Origin: Cokeromyces recurvatus
Lineage: Eukaryota; Mucoromycota; Mucoromycetes; Mucorales; Mucoraceae
Reading direction: 5' to 3'
DNA length: 64,000 nucleotides
Assembly: GCF_025118155.1 (NCBI RefSeq)
Contig: NW_026251388.1
Coordinates: 620,001 to 684,000 of the forward strand
Shown here: positions 1 through 13,982 of the stretch, piece by piece
How the letters are laid out: each line of letters starts with the position of its first letter
Position numbering within the stretch: position 1 is the stretch's first letter
Position numbers and translations under genes: made by a program
Notes under the pieces: model-generated
The model's database searches: none
What the model was told of the DNA's origin: nothing
The model's input: only the letters and a program-made list of their open reading frames with translations

Positions 1-432
1 AGGTGTTGAAAAAGTACTAAAAGTAATGGGTATAGGTTGCGAGACAGACCAACGAGTTAATTGTTGTGATAAGAGAGAAGAAGAAGTAGGATGTATAAGC
101 GGTTGTGTATGTGTTTGAGAGGTTAACTTTTGATTTTTTTGTTCCTTTTGATTTTGTATTGGTTCTATATGATGTTCTTGTTTTTGCTCTTGTGGTTCTA
201 ATGTTGTATTTTGTTGATTTTCATTAACATTATTTTCTTTTATTGACTCATTAGATATTAGATTATTAATGTTAACATTATTGGCATCATTATCTGAATT
301 AGCAATAGGCATGGGGGTATTATCTTCAAGAAGAGCAGAATCTGAATGATGAGATGGTGAATCCCGATTTGACCTTGTTACTTCTTGTATAAGTCTGATA
401 GAGCCAAATAGTTTAAAAAGAGAATCTCGCAT
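1..432 (-). CDS. Partial ORF, unknown low-complexity protein
   Basis: An open frame of 144 codons starts at an ATG at 432 and runs off the left edge without a stop, so only the N-terminus is here. The protein begins MRDSLFKLFGSIRLIQEV and then becomes rich in Asn, Gln, Ser, Glu and Thr (a stretch of alternating N, I and E, then Q/K/E/H), with no recognisable domain. It looks like a disordered N-terminal tail of a regulatory or scaffold protein. The ATG is the first in frame, and A/T-rich non-coding sequence with long A and T runs lies upstream of it. I do not recognise the family. The absence of stops over 432 bases in such A/T-rich DNA supports real coding. Confidence 0.5.
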   Translation of the reverse strand, partial: MRDSLFKLFGSIRLIQEVTRSNRDSPSHHSDSALLEDNTPMPIANSDNDANNVNINNLISNESIKENNVNENQQNTTLEPQEQKQEHHIEPIQNQKEQKNQKLTSQTHTQPLIHPTSSSLLSQQLTRWSVSQPIPITFSTFSTP

Positions 433-2180
433 ATCCTCTTTTTTTTTTGTTTTTTTTTTCTATTTCTTTTTTGGCCTATTAAAGAATGATTTTATTGATT
501 TGTTACTAGGTTATCGAGGAAGAAAAAAAAAACTTTTTGAAAGACAAAATAAAAAAATTTTAAGAGAGAAAAAAAAAAAAAAAGAAAGAAATAGGTCAAT
601 GAATAGAAAAATAGGAGTGAAAAAAAAAACGAGTGGAAAGAATAAAAATAAAAAAAAATAAAGAAAGGGGGAAAAATAGAAAAAAAAAAAATTAAAAATT
701 AAAACAAATAAAAAGGGTTTATTTTATAACAGTGGATATTTCCTTTTTAAATAAAAAAAAGTTTATTCACAGCCCTCCACACAGAATAAGTTGTTATTGT
801 CAACTTTCTTTTTAGGCTTTCAGTACTGCTGCTATTTTATTCCCGGATGATCTTCAAAGTACTGAATTTGGTAACTCAGCCTGCTTAGACTTCTTCTTAA
901 TTGAAATACAGAATTAACTACTTATTTGTGAAACATGGCATATATTAAAACAAAATTGTTCATATATCAGCCTTTTCTTTGATGATAAAGTCATTTTTCT
1001 TCTTGAACAAGCATGGCGTCATTTTAAATTTAGTCAACGTGCAATAAATAGTAGCTCTCTCTATTCATATTCATCAAAGAAAAAGGGAATTTATTAGAAC
1101 CAATTGAACTGGATATGACGTTATAGACTGAGTATGACGTATAATAGTATAATAAAGAAATCAATCGTTCGGCTTATCCTACTTTCTTTATTCTTTATTC
1201 CCCTTATATGACATGACAAATGTTCTTGTTATACATGTCAATAGATTGTTCTATAAATATGACATATAAAAAAAATCAGGTTACAATGTAATAAAGTCCT
1301 TTTACTGTTAAATATCAAATAGAATGAATAATTATTTTATTATTATCGTTGTTGTTTCATTAGTAATTAAATTTGCTATTGTGGAGAATGCATTCAAGAA
1401 GAGATATGTTTCACAAAGAACATGATTTGTTGTTGTAGACAAAAAAAAAAGGAGAATTAGTAAAAAAATTGACTAGATTTAATTCCAAATACGACTACAC
1501 TATTAGGGAAGGGGAGGGGGGAAATTAAAGTATTTTGCTTATTTGAATACAAATCTTTAAGCAGAAGAACTTGAAATATTATAGATTTTTTGTTGGAAAT
1601 ACATATATATACATATAACATATGTAAAGGCACGTGCATATATATAAATCTATTGCTGAATTATTATCTACAAAGAAAGTCACGATTTATTCTTTATGTT
1701 TCTAAACAAAAGTACTATAGCTTCAATGTGCTTTTCTGTTTCTCTCTCTTTCTGTCTTTTCTTTTCTTTTTTTTTTTAATAATCATTATAACTCATATTA
1801 GATAACATAAGAATATATATGTATATATTCTTATATAAAGATCATATAATACTATCTTTTATATACACACGTATATATATATATCTAAATTAAAGATGAA
1901 TCCCTCAACATTATTTATTTACAGGTATTTTTTTTTAACTTTATATTAAATATGTATGCATATTCACATATATAGAAAAGCTTGTGCGTTGTATTAGTAG
2001 CAGTATAATATTATGCTGTGTTATTTACCTGTCAAAAGCATGCTTAATAAGATTAAGATTCAGTTACTGTCTGCATTTAAAAAAAAAAGTCAAAAAAAAA
2101 AGTGAAAAAAAAAACTTTTCTTTTCTATCGGCTTCTCTTCCCTATACATATATATATATATATATTATCTTTTAGAATCA
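433..2180. other. Intergenic, no gene seen
   Basis: Divergent intergenic region between the left-edge gene (-) and the mannosyltransferase (+). It is A/T-rich with many A and T runs and short AT dinucleotide stretches (about 2150-2166 just upstream of the mannosyltransferase ATG). Short ORFs around 1457-2175 are composed of homopolymer codons and have no recognisable content. It presumably holds both promoters. Confidence 0.6.
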
Positions 2181-3818
<1,638 letters not shown>

Positions 3819-4059
3819 ATAGATATATTTCACTTGTATAATTCTTATATATATATAAAAAAAAAGGTCATAAACCATATTACAAATCATGAATAAATAA
3901 ATTTAATATATTAATGGTAGACGACAGAAAGATGAAATAATGATAATAAAAAAAAGGGAGGGTGAGGGAAGAAAGGGATATCAAGGAAGGTAAATATAAG
4001 GGTATTATTATATAAAAAAAAAAAAAAATACACAACTACATGCTAAGAAAGTCTTGTTA

Positions 4060-5723
4060 TTAGTCAAGCGATAAAGTACGACCACCGTCTACTTCTGAAC
4101 TATCATTAGGATCATCTATTTTCCTCATAACTTTGTAATAGAATTAGGGTTACTCTATTTTTGTAGCTATACATCTGTTGTCTTTATAAATTATTAACTT
4201 ACAATGACGTTTTAATCCTTTACCAAAGTTAGACCAGCAGATAGCTGCAATGATAGTGGTTAAAACTAGTAAAACCAATGTAACACAGGCTATGATTGAA
4301 TATAACATTAATAACTATACACACCCCACATTCTCTCTTTTTTTTTTTTTTTTTTTTTTTTTCTTCTTTGATTATGTACCAAAAAAAGTAAGCACGCCTT
4401 TGACATAGACATATTTTGCTTGTTGTGATTTATCGTAAATTCGATATATTTTAAATATAAAATAACCAACGCCAGCTGCTAAACCGACAAAAAATAATAC
4501 AATTAAATATTTTGATTCGTGCCTGACCTACAAATTTAAAGTTAATAAATAAATAAATAAATAACGATATACATATGTAGGTTTCATGACGACTTACAGC
4601 ATAAACTGCTAATACCAAGATGATGCAAGTTATAGGTAAGGCAACTATAGTTAATGGATATTCAGAATCAGCTTTTCGCAGTACAAGAACTAAATATTGG
4701 ATAGAGAAGCCTAAAAAGAAGAAAATATCTAATTTGAGCACAGTCAAAAAGATCTGATACCAACGATACATGTCTATATATGAAAGATAAAATCAGTCAA
4801 TTTACTTTTTTTTTTCTTTTTCTTTTTTTTTCTTTTTCTTTTTCTTTTTCTTTACTTCTTATATCTGGATCAGCCCCGATTTTCTTGTAAATTCTCCAAC
4901 TATATTATATTTAAAAAAGTAAATCAATCTGATAAAGTAAACGTGAATCCACTCTTTTACCCAAACTCAAGATATAATCTTGCTCCTAAATAAAAATAAA
5001 CAAGTTGACAAAAGCAAATGATAATAGGATTTGCAATCATAATTTTTTGTAGGCTCCAAACGAGAGGTGAATTAGCCATTTGTTGATTTAAAGCTTCTGC
5101 AATTTGTTTAAATTGAAACACAGCGTAACCCAAGCAACAAAGATTAAATAAGATGAAGGCAATGATTTGAATTGTATTCTTATTATAAACCTATGATACT
5201 TGTATAACTTAATATTTTTTTTTTAAAAAAAAAACATGTTTATTTTTTAATTTACCGCATCCCAAACAAGTGCAACTTGAAATACTTGTGAGAAAATAAA
5301 TAACATTAAATAGATTGGAATACCCTTCGTTAATCCATCCCAAATATCTATATTAGGTGAAACACTTGAAAAAAAAAAATTATATGAATTTTAATTTTAT
5401 CAGGATACAGAAAAAAAAAATTTGGTACCTTTGTTTAAATTTAGCAAATAAAATAGATTCAAGTATAATGACAGCAATGGCTTCAATAATAGTCGTTAAC
5501 ACAAGATAATGTGAATTTTGTATTTTCCAAAAAGACTATTTTAAGTCAAAGAAAAGAAAAGAAATTAACAGTGTTGATCTCGAAATGTTAAAACATGTTC
5601 TAAATAATACAATTTTACAGCAAAGATGTTTGATTTTCGTTTTTCCATTTTCAATTCATTTTCAAATTCATCGTTATTATTTTCACTAAAGAAACTTGTT
5701 GAAGAACTCGAACGATATGGCAT
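4060..5723 (-). CDS. Polytopic membrane protein, UPF0658 Golgi type
   Basis: Multi-exon gene starting MPYRSSSSTSFF at 5723 and ending RKIDDPNDSSEVDGGRTLSLD at 4060. Spliced segments include LESILFAKFKQR, WDGLTKGIPIYLMLFIFSQV, CCLGYAVFQFKQIAEALNQQ, ARLYLEFGWRIYKKIGADPD, NMYRWYQIFLTVLKLDIFFF and GLAAGVGYFIFKIYRIYD, then a last membrane segment ending CWSNFGKGLKRH. Seven or eight hydrophobic helices with the FGW..YKKIGAD and YRWYQ motifs match the fungal UPF0658 Golgi membrane family as I know it; the biochemical role is unknown. About nine exons; the exon 1 donor is uncertain (GTTTTA or GTAAAA both keep frame). The penultimate intron acceptor is the TCATAG before Ala-Cys-Val, which restores the frame into the last membrane segment. 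Family assignment is from memory of conserved motifs. Confidence 0.68.
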
Positions 5724-6723
5724 CTTTATATATATATAAATATATATTTATATATTTATATATGATTGTATATATCTATATATCTATATGAATATGTATG
5801 TTTATATGTTTATTTTTTTTTTAAAAAAAAAAAAAAAAAAAAAGAAAATAATAAAAAAAAAAAGAGAGAGAGAGACAGAGAGAGAAACTTAATTTTTGTT
5901 ATTATGATACCTGTGCACCACTATATTACAGTCACCTTTCTTCTTTCGTATTATAATTAACCTTTTTGGTGTTCACAATAGCATAGAAATTTTAATGGCC
6001 GCAAAAAAAACATCATATCATATCAAGTAAAACTGCTTCTTCTTCTTGTTGTTATTAAGAGAAAAAAAAATGTAATGATAGTAGTATAAAATTCAATTTA
6101 TTCATTGAATATCCCCTCTAGTCATCATTATATTCTTGATTTTTATACTGCTACATCTTAGTTGCTAGAAATGGGCTGTTCCTTATCTTATTATATATTT
6201 AGAAAATAAGTATGATCTGCTGAACTATGAGAAAGCCAGTCATCAAATCCTCTGATCTAGTATCTGCTTTTTTCCCTCTTCTTTATTTTTTCCTCTATCT
6301 CATCTTTTTCTTCTACTATCAAATGTGTCCATTATTAAAATAACTCGTGCCATTTCCTTAATAAAGAAATTATATTCAAATTATTGAGCTCTGTGAAATT
6401 GTATTGTATTAGTTCTAGAGATCCTATTATTTTGTGAAGTATTCTCATTAAAGCTTATGGTAGCAAACTATATCCTAGAAGTATATTTTTTATTCTTATA
6501 TATATATACATGTATCTTATTCTATTTCCATTATGGATTACTACTGCTGATTTATTAATACATATTGTATTATATATTTCATTCTTATGATTTATTTTAT
6601 GTAACTATTACAATTATTATGATGATATATTTATATTTATAAAGGATAAGGAAAATGATATGCATAATTCGATACCTATACAACCAAAGAGCTTATATAT
6701 ATATATATATATATTGTTTTTCT
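5724..6723. other. Intergenic, no gene seen
   Basis: A/T-rich DNA between two genes of the - strand: upstream of the UPF0658-type gene and downstream of the KVQF protein. It carries an AT-dinucleotide region (about 5727-5815), an A-run of about 22 near 5822-5843, GA repeats near 5864-5886 and a TA run near 6693-6714. I see no coding potential beyond repeat-derived ORFs. Confidence 0.6.
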
Positions 6724-8387
6724 TTATAAAAAGAAATGTGTATTCATTCTACTATAGTCATGAACTTTCATTTCATGTAATTTGTAAATATTCAGTTCAT
6801 TTTTGATTTTCTGTGCAATCTCTGGCGTAAGTCGAGTGCAAGTAGCATTAGGATCTGATGTTCGATCATAATCCATCTTTGAATATGTTTCCTTCACTGA
6901 TATAAATTCAATAAATTGTACTTTACGCTGACCATCACCACGACCTTTCACAGACTGCTTCACTGTGATATAAGCGAATTGAGATGAAGCCTGTTGTTGA
7001 AGTGGTTTAAGATGGTAGCCTCTATTGGAATGGGGGCTACAGACAGCAGGTAAGGCATATGTAAACTGAGTTTGTTGTTTATTCTTGAGAGCTCTCTGGC
7101 TTGACTTGCGATACAATCGATGGGATGAGATTGACTTTGTAAGTGATAAGGATGCAGAAGGTAAATGTGTACTCTTCCTTGTTGATATCCCTTTATTATC
7201 AGCTAATAAGAATGGATAGGTGTTTGACAGAGAAGTGGATAGAGAGGATATCGGATGTGTCTCTGATGACATATGAAGAGCTTCATCTAGTGTAGGCTGT
7301 TGTGGTTGCTTCTTTGAATGAAATGATCTAGGTTGCCCTGCAATAAGTAATGATGGCCAATTTGTTATATCAGAGGCTGGCATGGTAAATCCCAAGACAG
7401 AGGGTCCATCCTTGTTGAAGGATTCAATTGTCATTTGACTTGCTTTAGGATACCTGTTAAGCTGAAGTTTACTTTTAATCCTTTCTGTCAACGAATTTTT
7501 GGGGGATGGAGATTTGATTGAAAAAAGGGATTTGAATATTTCAGCAGGCACAACTGTTGTATGAGAGACTGTCATCATTGTTTCTTGTGCGGGGCAATGA
7601 GGGGTTTGATTATTTGCTGATTTATTTTTTATTTTTTCAAGTGCATTTAAGAAACGAGAGGAAGCAAACGGTCTTTGTTGTAAATTGTCTATACTGTCCA
7701 TTCCTTTAATAGAATTCAGGGTTTTTATAGATTTATTTGAATAAGATCGTAATAGGTGGTGGTGGGGGTCTGTACATGGTAATGTAGTGTCTAAGATGGA
7801 TCTTGTATTGGCGATATCATTTGTTATTACTACTGGAGTCATTGAAGGATGATGCATATTGCTTTTGCTATCACAAAGACTTGTAACAGATGAAGAAGGT
7901 GAATATAAATTTAAACAGAGTTGAGGAGAATAACCTTGTAATAGAGATGGTGAATTATTCAGAGGAGAGGAAGTAGTTGTAGAAGGCTGATCTGAGGCTT
8001 CTTGATCCATTTTAGAGAATGTAGAAATACTTGCCTCTCGTCTAGGATGGATAAAGGGTATGCAACTACTGCTATTATTATTGTTATTCTCTGATTCATT
8101 ATTCTTTATCTCTTCTTCCTTATTTTGCTTATTCACATATAATACTGACAATGAGGGTTTGGTTAATGAATCTTCTTTATTAAGAAAGGCCATTGCTATT
8201 AATGAGCAATGCCTTAGAAAATCTTTATCATTGTCCTTATTTTGATTCATTTCAACAGTATCCTTAATAAAAATAGTATGAATTATAATATATAGAAGCT
8301 TCTTGTTCCCTTTTTTTTTTTTACCTCTTTATTAATAATAGAATTAAATAATGATGATGATGATTTTGAAGAGATAATAGAAGCCAT
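6724..8387 (-). CDS. Unknown disordered protein with C-terminal KVQF (PP1-docking-like) tail
   Basis: Two exons: 8387-8325 (21 codons, MASIISSKSSSSLFNSIINK) and 8262-6724, total 533 aa; the short first exon joins in phase through a GTAAAA donor and a TTAAG acceptor. Most of the protein is Ser/Thr/Asn/Gln-rich and looks disordered. The last 90 residues are different: KVQFIEFISVKETYSKMDYD, then RLTPEIAQKIKNELN and LHEMKVHDYSRMNTHFFL. KVQF fits the RVxF consensus by which regulators dock protein phosphatase 1, and the acidic-to-basic tail resembles conserved C-termini I associate with fungal PP1-targeting proteins (Afr1/Bni4 type). That functional link is inference. No membrane segment or enzyme domain is visible. 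Confidence 0.72.
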
Positions 8388-8604
8388 ATTTAATAAAAAT
8401 GAAAAGGAAGAACTATTTTATTAAAAGAAAAGAAAGAAAGAGAGATATATAAATTTAGTTCGAGGCTGACTCCAAGGAGACAAACAAATTATGTAAAGAA
8501 AAAGTAAAATGACTCTAACAAAAGGGAGTTGTGTGATTATTATTTAAATAAATAAATAAATACCATTTAAGAATGGCATAGGGGAAACTACTTATTTTTT
8601 AACG

Positions 8605-8639
<35 letters not shown>

Positions 8640-8645
8640 TAATAA

Positions 8646-9252
8646 TTATGCTTCATCACTAGGCCATTCACAACTGTCAATAATTATAGCTGCAATTGCT
8701 TCCAAACCTTCTCTATCTTCATCATTAAAACCTTCAACCTTTTCACAATCAATATCCAAGACACCCAAAACACACTATAGAGAAGAAGATATAATTTAGA
8801 ATTTTTTTTTTTTAATAATTAAACTAACTTGTACATACATTATTTTTAATTAAAGGAATAACTATTTCCGAATTAGAAGCTGAATCACAGGCAATATGAC
8901 CGGGAAACTCATGAACATCACGAACGACCTGTGTCTTTTTGGTTTGTGCTGCTGTACCGCAAACTCCTTTACCAAAAGGAATAGCAGTACAAGCGACCTA
9001 TCGAAGAAATTTATTCAGCAAAATAAGTATTTTTATTATTTATTTATTTATTTATACCTTTCCTTGGAATGGTCCAAGAATGAGCAATTGATCATTCTTT
9101 GGATCAGTAATATAAAAACCACACCAATTAATAGGCTTCTCTTGGAAATGTTTTAATGAAATTAAACCATGGTAAATAACAGTAGAAGCATTTGAAAGAT
9201 TGGTAACCTTTTCACACAAAGCACAATTAGTTTACTTTTATCCCTTCCCCCC

Positions 9253-9291
<39 letters not shown>

Positions 9292-9400
9292 TTACCCAAA
9301 AAGTTTGATCTTCACAAATGCATTTCACTTGTTCTAAAAGCTCAGTGTAAAACTCTTTCTTGGAACAATTAGGATCTGTGTTCGAGACAATTTCCTTCAT
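8646..9400 (-). CDS. Free methionine-(R)-sulfoxide reductase, GAF domain
   Basis: Cytosolic GAF-fold enzyme that reduces free methionine-R-sulfoxide (yeast YKL069W family). Exons 9400-9296, 9207-9058, 8997-8839 and 8774-8646, all closing in phase 0, give 180 aa, the usual family length. GAF domain covers residues about 30-175: NWCGFYITD, LGPFQGKVACTAIPFGKGVC, HIACDSASNSEIVIPL and VLGVLDIDCEKVEGF. The three cysteines used in catalysis by the family are present, in VACT, GVCG and HIACDS. The second intron downstream of exon 1 contains a run of about 28 A in genomic orientation (9263-9290). It sits between two unrelated genes on the same strand; nothing suggests co-regulation. Confidence 0.95.
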
Positions 9401-10077
9401 CTTTTGAAATGTAAATGAAAGAAAGAAAAAAAAAGCGTCTATTTTGTTTTAATTGTCGTTAGTGGTTATCAATCAAATATTAAAATGCAGCTATTCACTT
9501 TTTTTTTTTTTTTTTTTTTTTTGGACATTAGACTAACTTTCAGACATTCTCAAATTGCTTATTATTAAACATTTTATTGTTGAGAAGGACTTTAGCGTAT
9601 TAATTAAAATAAAATAGCAGTCATTAGACATAATGGCTGTACCATAAAAAACAAACGTTATTAACTAGAGAGTTCGACAAAAAAAAAAAAAGATTTTTTT
9701 TTATATTCTAATACAAGCGTAACTTATATGTTGACTCTATATTATCATATATGATATTTATTCAATGATATGAGTTTTTTAGTCAAAGGCGTTGAGAGAG
9801 GCAAAAAAAAATCTAAATAAAGTATATACTATCCGATTTTGTGATACGTACTATTCTCAAAGAATTGTTTGACAATGATGGATGAATCTACCCTCTTCTA
9901 TGTATCATAATATACCAATCAATAGGGCTTTATTTTTGGCTGAATCAGTATAAATCAAATATTAGGAATATATTAATATGTTACTTTATTTTTGTTTTTA
10001 TTTATTTATTTTATTTTTTATAAATAAATAAAAAAGTATGTGGTGGTATCATGATTCCTTATGTAAAGGCTTACTCA
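9401..10077. other. Intergenic, no gene seen
   Basis: Region upstream of the methionine sulfoxide reductase and downstream of the SH3 membrane gene (both -). It contains a T-run of 23 near 9500-9522 and TTTA repeats near 10000-10020. No coding or RNA-gene signature recognised. Confidence 0.55.
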
Positions 10078-10356
10078 TTATGAACTATTAACAAACGATT
10101 TTGCCGTTACATGTATTGATGCTTTTCTTAATGGAGGGGTGCCACTATGATGAACATTAGCAGTTTGGTTTATTGTAATAGATTGCTCTTTTTGACAAAT
10201 AGCTAAAGACGTCATGTTTATTGGCGGCTTTTTATAAGAATGATTCTCACTACTATCTGTTTTTCGAGACCTTTCCTTTTCTTGTAATGTCAATGCTCTA
10301 TGTAAGTTTTTTAATGGATATGTATTTGAACTAGAAGCAAGATTATACTGAAGATT

Positions 10357-10391
<35 letters not shown>

Positions 10392-12053
10392 TTGTTGAAA
10401 ATTGGTATTGGCTTGAAGAACAAGTATTATGATGAGGAAGAGAAGACTGCTGCTTATCATTGTCATCTTGTTCCTCTTCTAGTAATTTTATTGATGAATA
10501 CAACTGTAATTCATGCACTTCTTCTTTTGTTAAATTAACTACACAAAGAAGTGGGAAAAAGCCTCTCAGATCAGATGCATAATTATCGCCTATAATATAC
10601 TTATAAATAAGTGAAAAAAGAAAAAAAATGAACTAAAATAAATAGATTCAATTAAATATTTACCAAATGCCCAACCATCATCGAAATAATAATACATGCG
10701 AAGAATATCATTTTCCACTAGTTCGAGTTCATCAGGGTTGACAGGCGCATTATAGGCATAAACAGCTCTAACAAATTGTTTCTCTAGTGAATTCACTTTA
10801 AATACTTGTCCCGCAATACTATCTTCTTTTTCTTTATTCATCGTGTTTTCAGGTATTATCATTCCCATAGAGCTATCGTCCTTCTCCTCCTCCTTATTAT
10901 GAGTTGTCAAATTTATTTTAGCAGGCTGTATTCTACTATTATCTATTTCAGAAGCTTGTTGTACTATTGAATGATTAGTACAAGTGATGACAGAGCTCAG
11001 ATGAGTAGATAAAGAAGGTGAGTTCGTAGTCTGATAGTGTATGAGCGAGTACTCAGAGGAGTCCTCCATCTTTTTTTGATTATATATAAATTTAGATGAA
11101 CTGCATTTTTTCGTCTTCATCCTCTTCTTCTTTTTCCTATTGCAACAAAATAAAAAGAAGCCATACAAAGATAATAAACTACTTAGAGCACCAGCTATGA
11201 CTCCACTACTACTTGAAATTGTCTTTTGATTAGATTGCTTTTGAGTATGACTATTATTTATTACAGTGCTGCAATCATGTTTTGAACAACAGATTAGTTT
11301 GGAATTATTTTGTTCACAATGAGAGCATAATGAATATATATCATTTCCAAATCCTATATACATATATAAAAATGAACAAGTTAACTTATTGTCATAATAT
11401 ATATGTATGTATGTATGTATATTACCACAGGTATCAGAAAACTCATGGTCTGATAATGATATACATCCTGTAGAACGTTGCCCCTTAAATAATGAATTTG
11501 TATTACATTGCTCAGATAAACTTGCTGTGTTATTACGAGCTAATGCATCATTAACAAAAGGATGCTGACAGATATTATTATGTTCTGAGGATAAAGTCTT
11601 TAGAATAAGCTGTATTGAATTTAAATAATCCTTACAGGTGGATTGACAAATAACTGTCTCAGAAGGATCATGATGATAACATGAATAGTTAAAGACGAGT
11701 GTTGCACAGATAAGACTAACAGCATAACGTGCCTGACGAGTATGAAGACTTGATGATGTTTTGCAGCCTAATTCCAAGTTCCAAAAGTTGGAAGAATTGA
11801 CATAGTTTAAGAGTTGATGATCAAATTCTACTGGTGTTGTAACGTTATTTAACCATGCATACCGTACAGAAGCACTTTGTATGTTTATAAATGCGGTTGA
11901 AAATATATGACAAGTGTTTGAACTATTCAATGATAAACACTCTTGTAGTTGAGAAGTGATAATTGTAGTAGGATAACATAAAAATAGGAACAATAATTTA
12001 ATAAAGGTAGATGATAGCCGTCGTATTAAATAAGCATATTTTCTGTTTAGCAT
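10078..12053 (-). CDS. Single-pass membrane protein with cytosolic SH3 domain
   Basis: Exons 12053-11426, 11353-10664 and 10589-10078 give 609 aa. An N-terminal signal-like hydrophobic stretch (about residues 18-33) precedes a Cys-rich, N-glycosylation-site-rich ectodomain to about residue 255, with many paired Cys. A transmembrane helix follows (GVIAGALSSLLSLYGFFLFC) with a basic stop-transfer KKKKRMKTKK. The cytosolic part holds one SH3 domain: FVRAVYAYNAPVNPDELELV, DGWAFGDNYASDLRGFFP, carrying the ALYDY-like, E-L/D-E and GW and G-FP hallmarks. The tail is disordered and contains a run of nine Ala. The layout (ectodomain, one helix, SH3) resembles fungal surface sensor/adaptor proteins of the Fus1 type. 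Ligand and pathway are unknown. Confidence 0.85.
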
Positions 12054-12946
12054 TTAATTATGTGTGTGTATGAATATATATATGTATATTTATATATATA
12101 TACAAATTATATTTACAATATACAAAGCAGAAGAAAAAGAATAAAGAAATGAAAGAAAAAAAAAGAGTTTGTATATAAGGCAATTTTGGTATATTACTAC
12201 TATTGACTAAAAAAGGAGAAACGTAAAAGGAGAAGTAATAAAAAGGTAATAATGTAATAATGAAAACTGTATTTCATAACAGGGAGAAGAAAGCGATTTA
12301 AATATATTTTTGTGAGATTATATAATTATTTTTGTTGAACATGTTTATCCAAATGTTTAAAGTGGACACATGAAACTAAGAAGAAGAACGTTTTCTTTTA
12401 TCTAAAAGTTTACTTGCTTCATAAGAGTTATTTATCTAACTGTGTCTTGTATTCAAGTTACTGTAAGCTTCCTTTATATAAATATAAAAAAAAAAAGTTT
12501 GTTTATACATCCTATTTACATGTGTACATACTGAATATTCTTTACTTATCACTACAAAGGTTAAAGTTTCAAATCATAATTGTTCTGAATTCATGAAAAG
12601 GTCTCTTTTTATTTTTCTTATTATGATATAATATTTGGTTATAGTTGCTAGATATAAGGAAGAGATAATGACTCTGAGGCTTAGAATTTACTTACAGAAA
12701 AAAAAAAAAAAGAAAAAAGAAAAAAAGGAAATGATTCCTGCAATATCCCTTCCCCTTTCCCATTACTTATATCATAATATAACGCGACCATCACTGAAAA
12801 AAAAAGCTTTTTCTCTTTACCTTAAAACCACATTTTATTAAGAGTAAGACACATGAAAAAATACAAAATAAAAGTTCAAGAGTTAATTCAATTTATTTTT
12901 TTTTTGTAGAAAAAAAAAAAGAAAGCGCCAAATAAACTCTTTATAT
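12054..12946. other. Intergenic, no gene seen
   Basis: Between the SH3 protein promoter and the 3' end of RPS21. It shows TA-rich stretches at 12075-12110 and several A-runs (12486-12496, 12701-12712, 12910-12920). Small ORFs here are short and Lys/Tyr-rich, as expected by chance. Confidence 0.55.
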
Positions 12947-13408
12947 TTAGTGTTGGTAAGAGAAGACGTTCTTCAAGTCTGTCGAGAAAAAATAAAATAA
13001 AGCATTAACGTAAGAACTTAATATCCCGAAAAAAATTTTTTTCTTTTAATAAAATACTTACAGCCATCTTCTTGGGCGAGACGGTTAAGGGAGTCATCAG
13101 ATTCAGCTTCCTTACGGACGAAACCACAGAAAGCATAGGTGGAGAAGGTGTTAGTGGCACGACCCTCAGCATCAACATCAGCAACGTTGATTTGAACAGA
13201 AGCGTGATCCTTAGCAGTGATGAGACGGTTGGTGGCAGAACTATAAAATAAAAAAAAAACACATTTTTTTTTAATAAATGCTTGCAACAAAAAACACGTG
13301 CTCTTCTTTTTTTTATATAAAGAAATATAATAACTCTGCTTAGTTAGAATAACTTTACCACTTGCGAGGAATGTAAAGATCGATGAGTTGGCCTTCAGAG
13401 TTCTCCAT
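12947..13408 (-). CDS. RPS21: 40S ribosomal protein S21 (eS21)
   Basis: Small-subunit ribosomal protein. Exons 13408-13359, 13240-13062 and 12978-12947 join to 86 aa: [60 protein letters not shown] and SYQH. Length and sequence match eS21 throughout. The Cys codon is split by intron 1 (TG|T) and the Tyr codon by intron 2 (T|AC). Both introns are about 80-120 bp with GTAAAG and GTAAGT donors. It sits head-to-head with the capping protein gene over 574 bp. Confidence 0.97.
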
Positions 13409-13982
13409 GATGAATGTGTATAGTTCGGAAAAGAGGAAGAAACTTAACCTTCTGCCCTTTGGCAAACAAATTTTTTATTGAATCTAAGCCACATAAAAAA
13501 ATAATCCCTGGGACTGCGAACATTTCAGCTTCAACCAATTAAATTTGTGGTTTTTAAGAAATAAATTTCTAACCACAACACTATTTATTGTTGCTACCAT
13601 AGACTCATTAAAATCAAACTTCAAGTTTATATTTTAATTTAGCTGTATGCAATATGTTCAAATAGATGGATTTTATATATGTCTAATATAGTATTGGATA
13701 TATCTTATTAAACATTTGTTACAATATGTTTAAATTCTATCTATTTTGAGCGAATTGAAATAGATAAGTCAACACCGACAATTAAAAATGGCATAATACT
13801 ATAAACACACTCTATTACACACTTTTTGTTTCAGTGATGATAAGGAGAAAGAAAGGCACATACATGCACTACACATAAAATGAAAACACACCACTCCACT
13901 TATTTTTTTTTTCTCTTTCTTTTTTTGTTATATATTTATATCCTATTTATAGCCTCTTCTCCCCCCTTCTTTTACTTCAAAA
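13409..13982. promoter_or_regulatory. Bidirectional promoter region RPS21 / capping protein
   Basis: 574 bp between the divergent starts of RPS21 (-) and capping protein beta (+). The half next to the capping gene has T- and C-rich tracts (13900-13980). No defined motif can be assigned with confidence. Confidence 0.4.
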
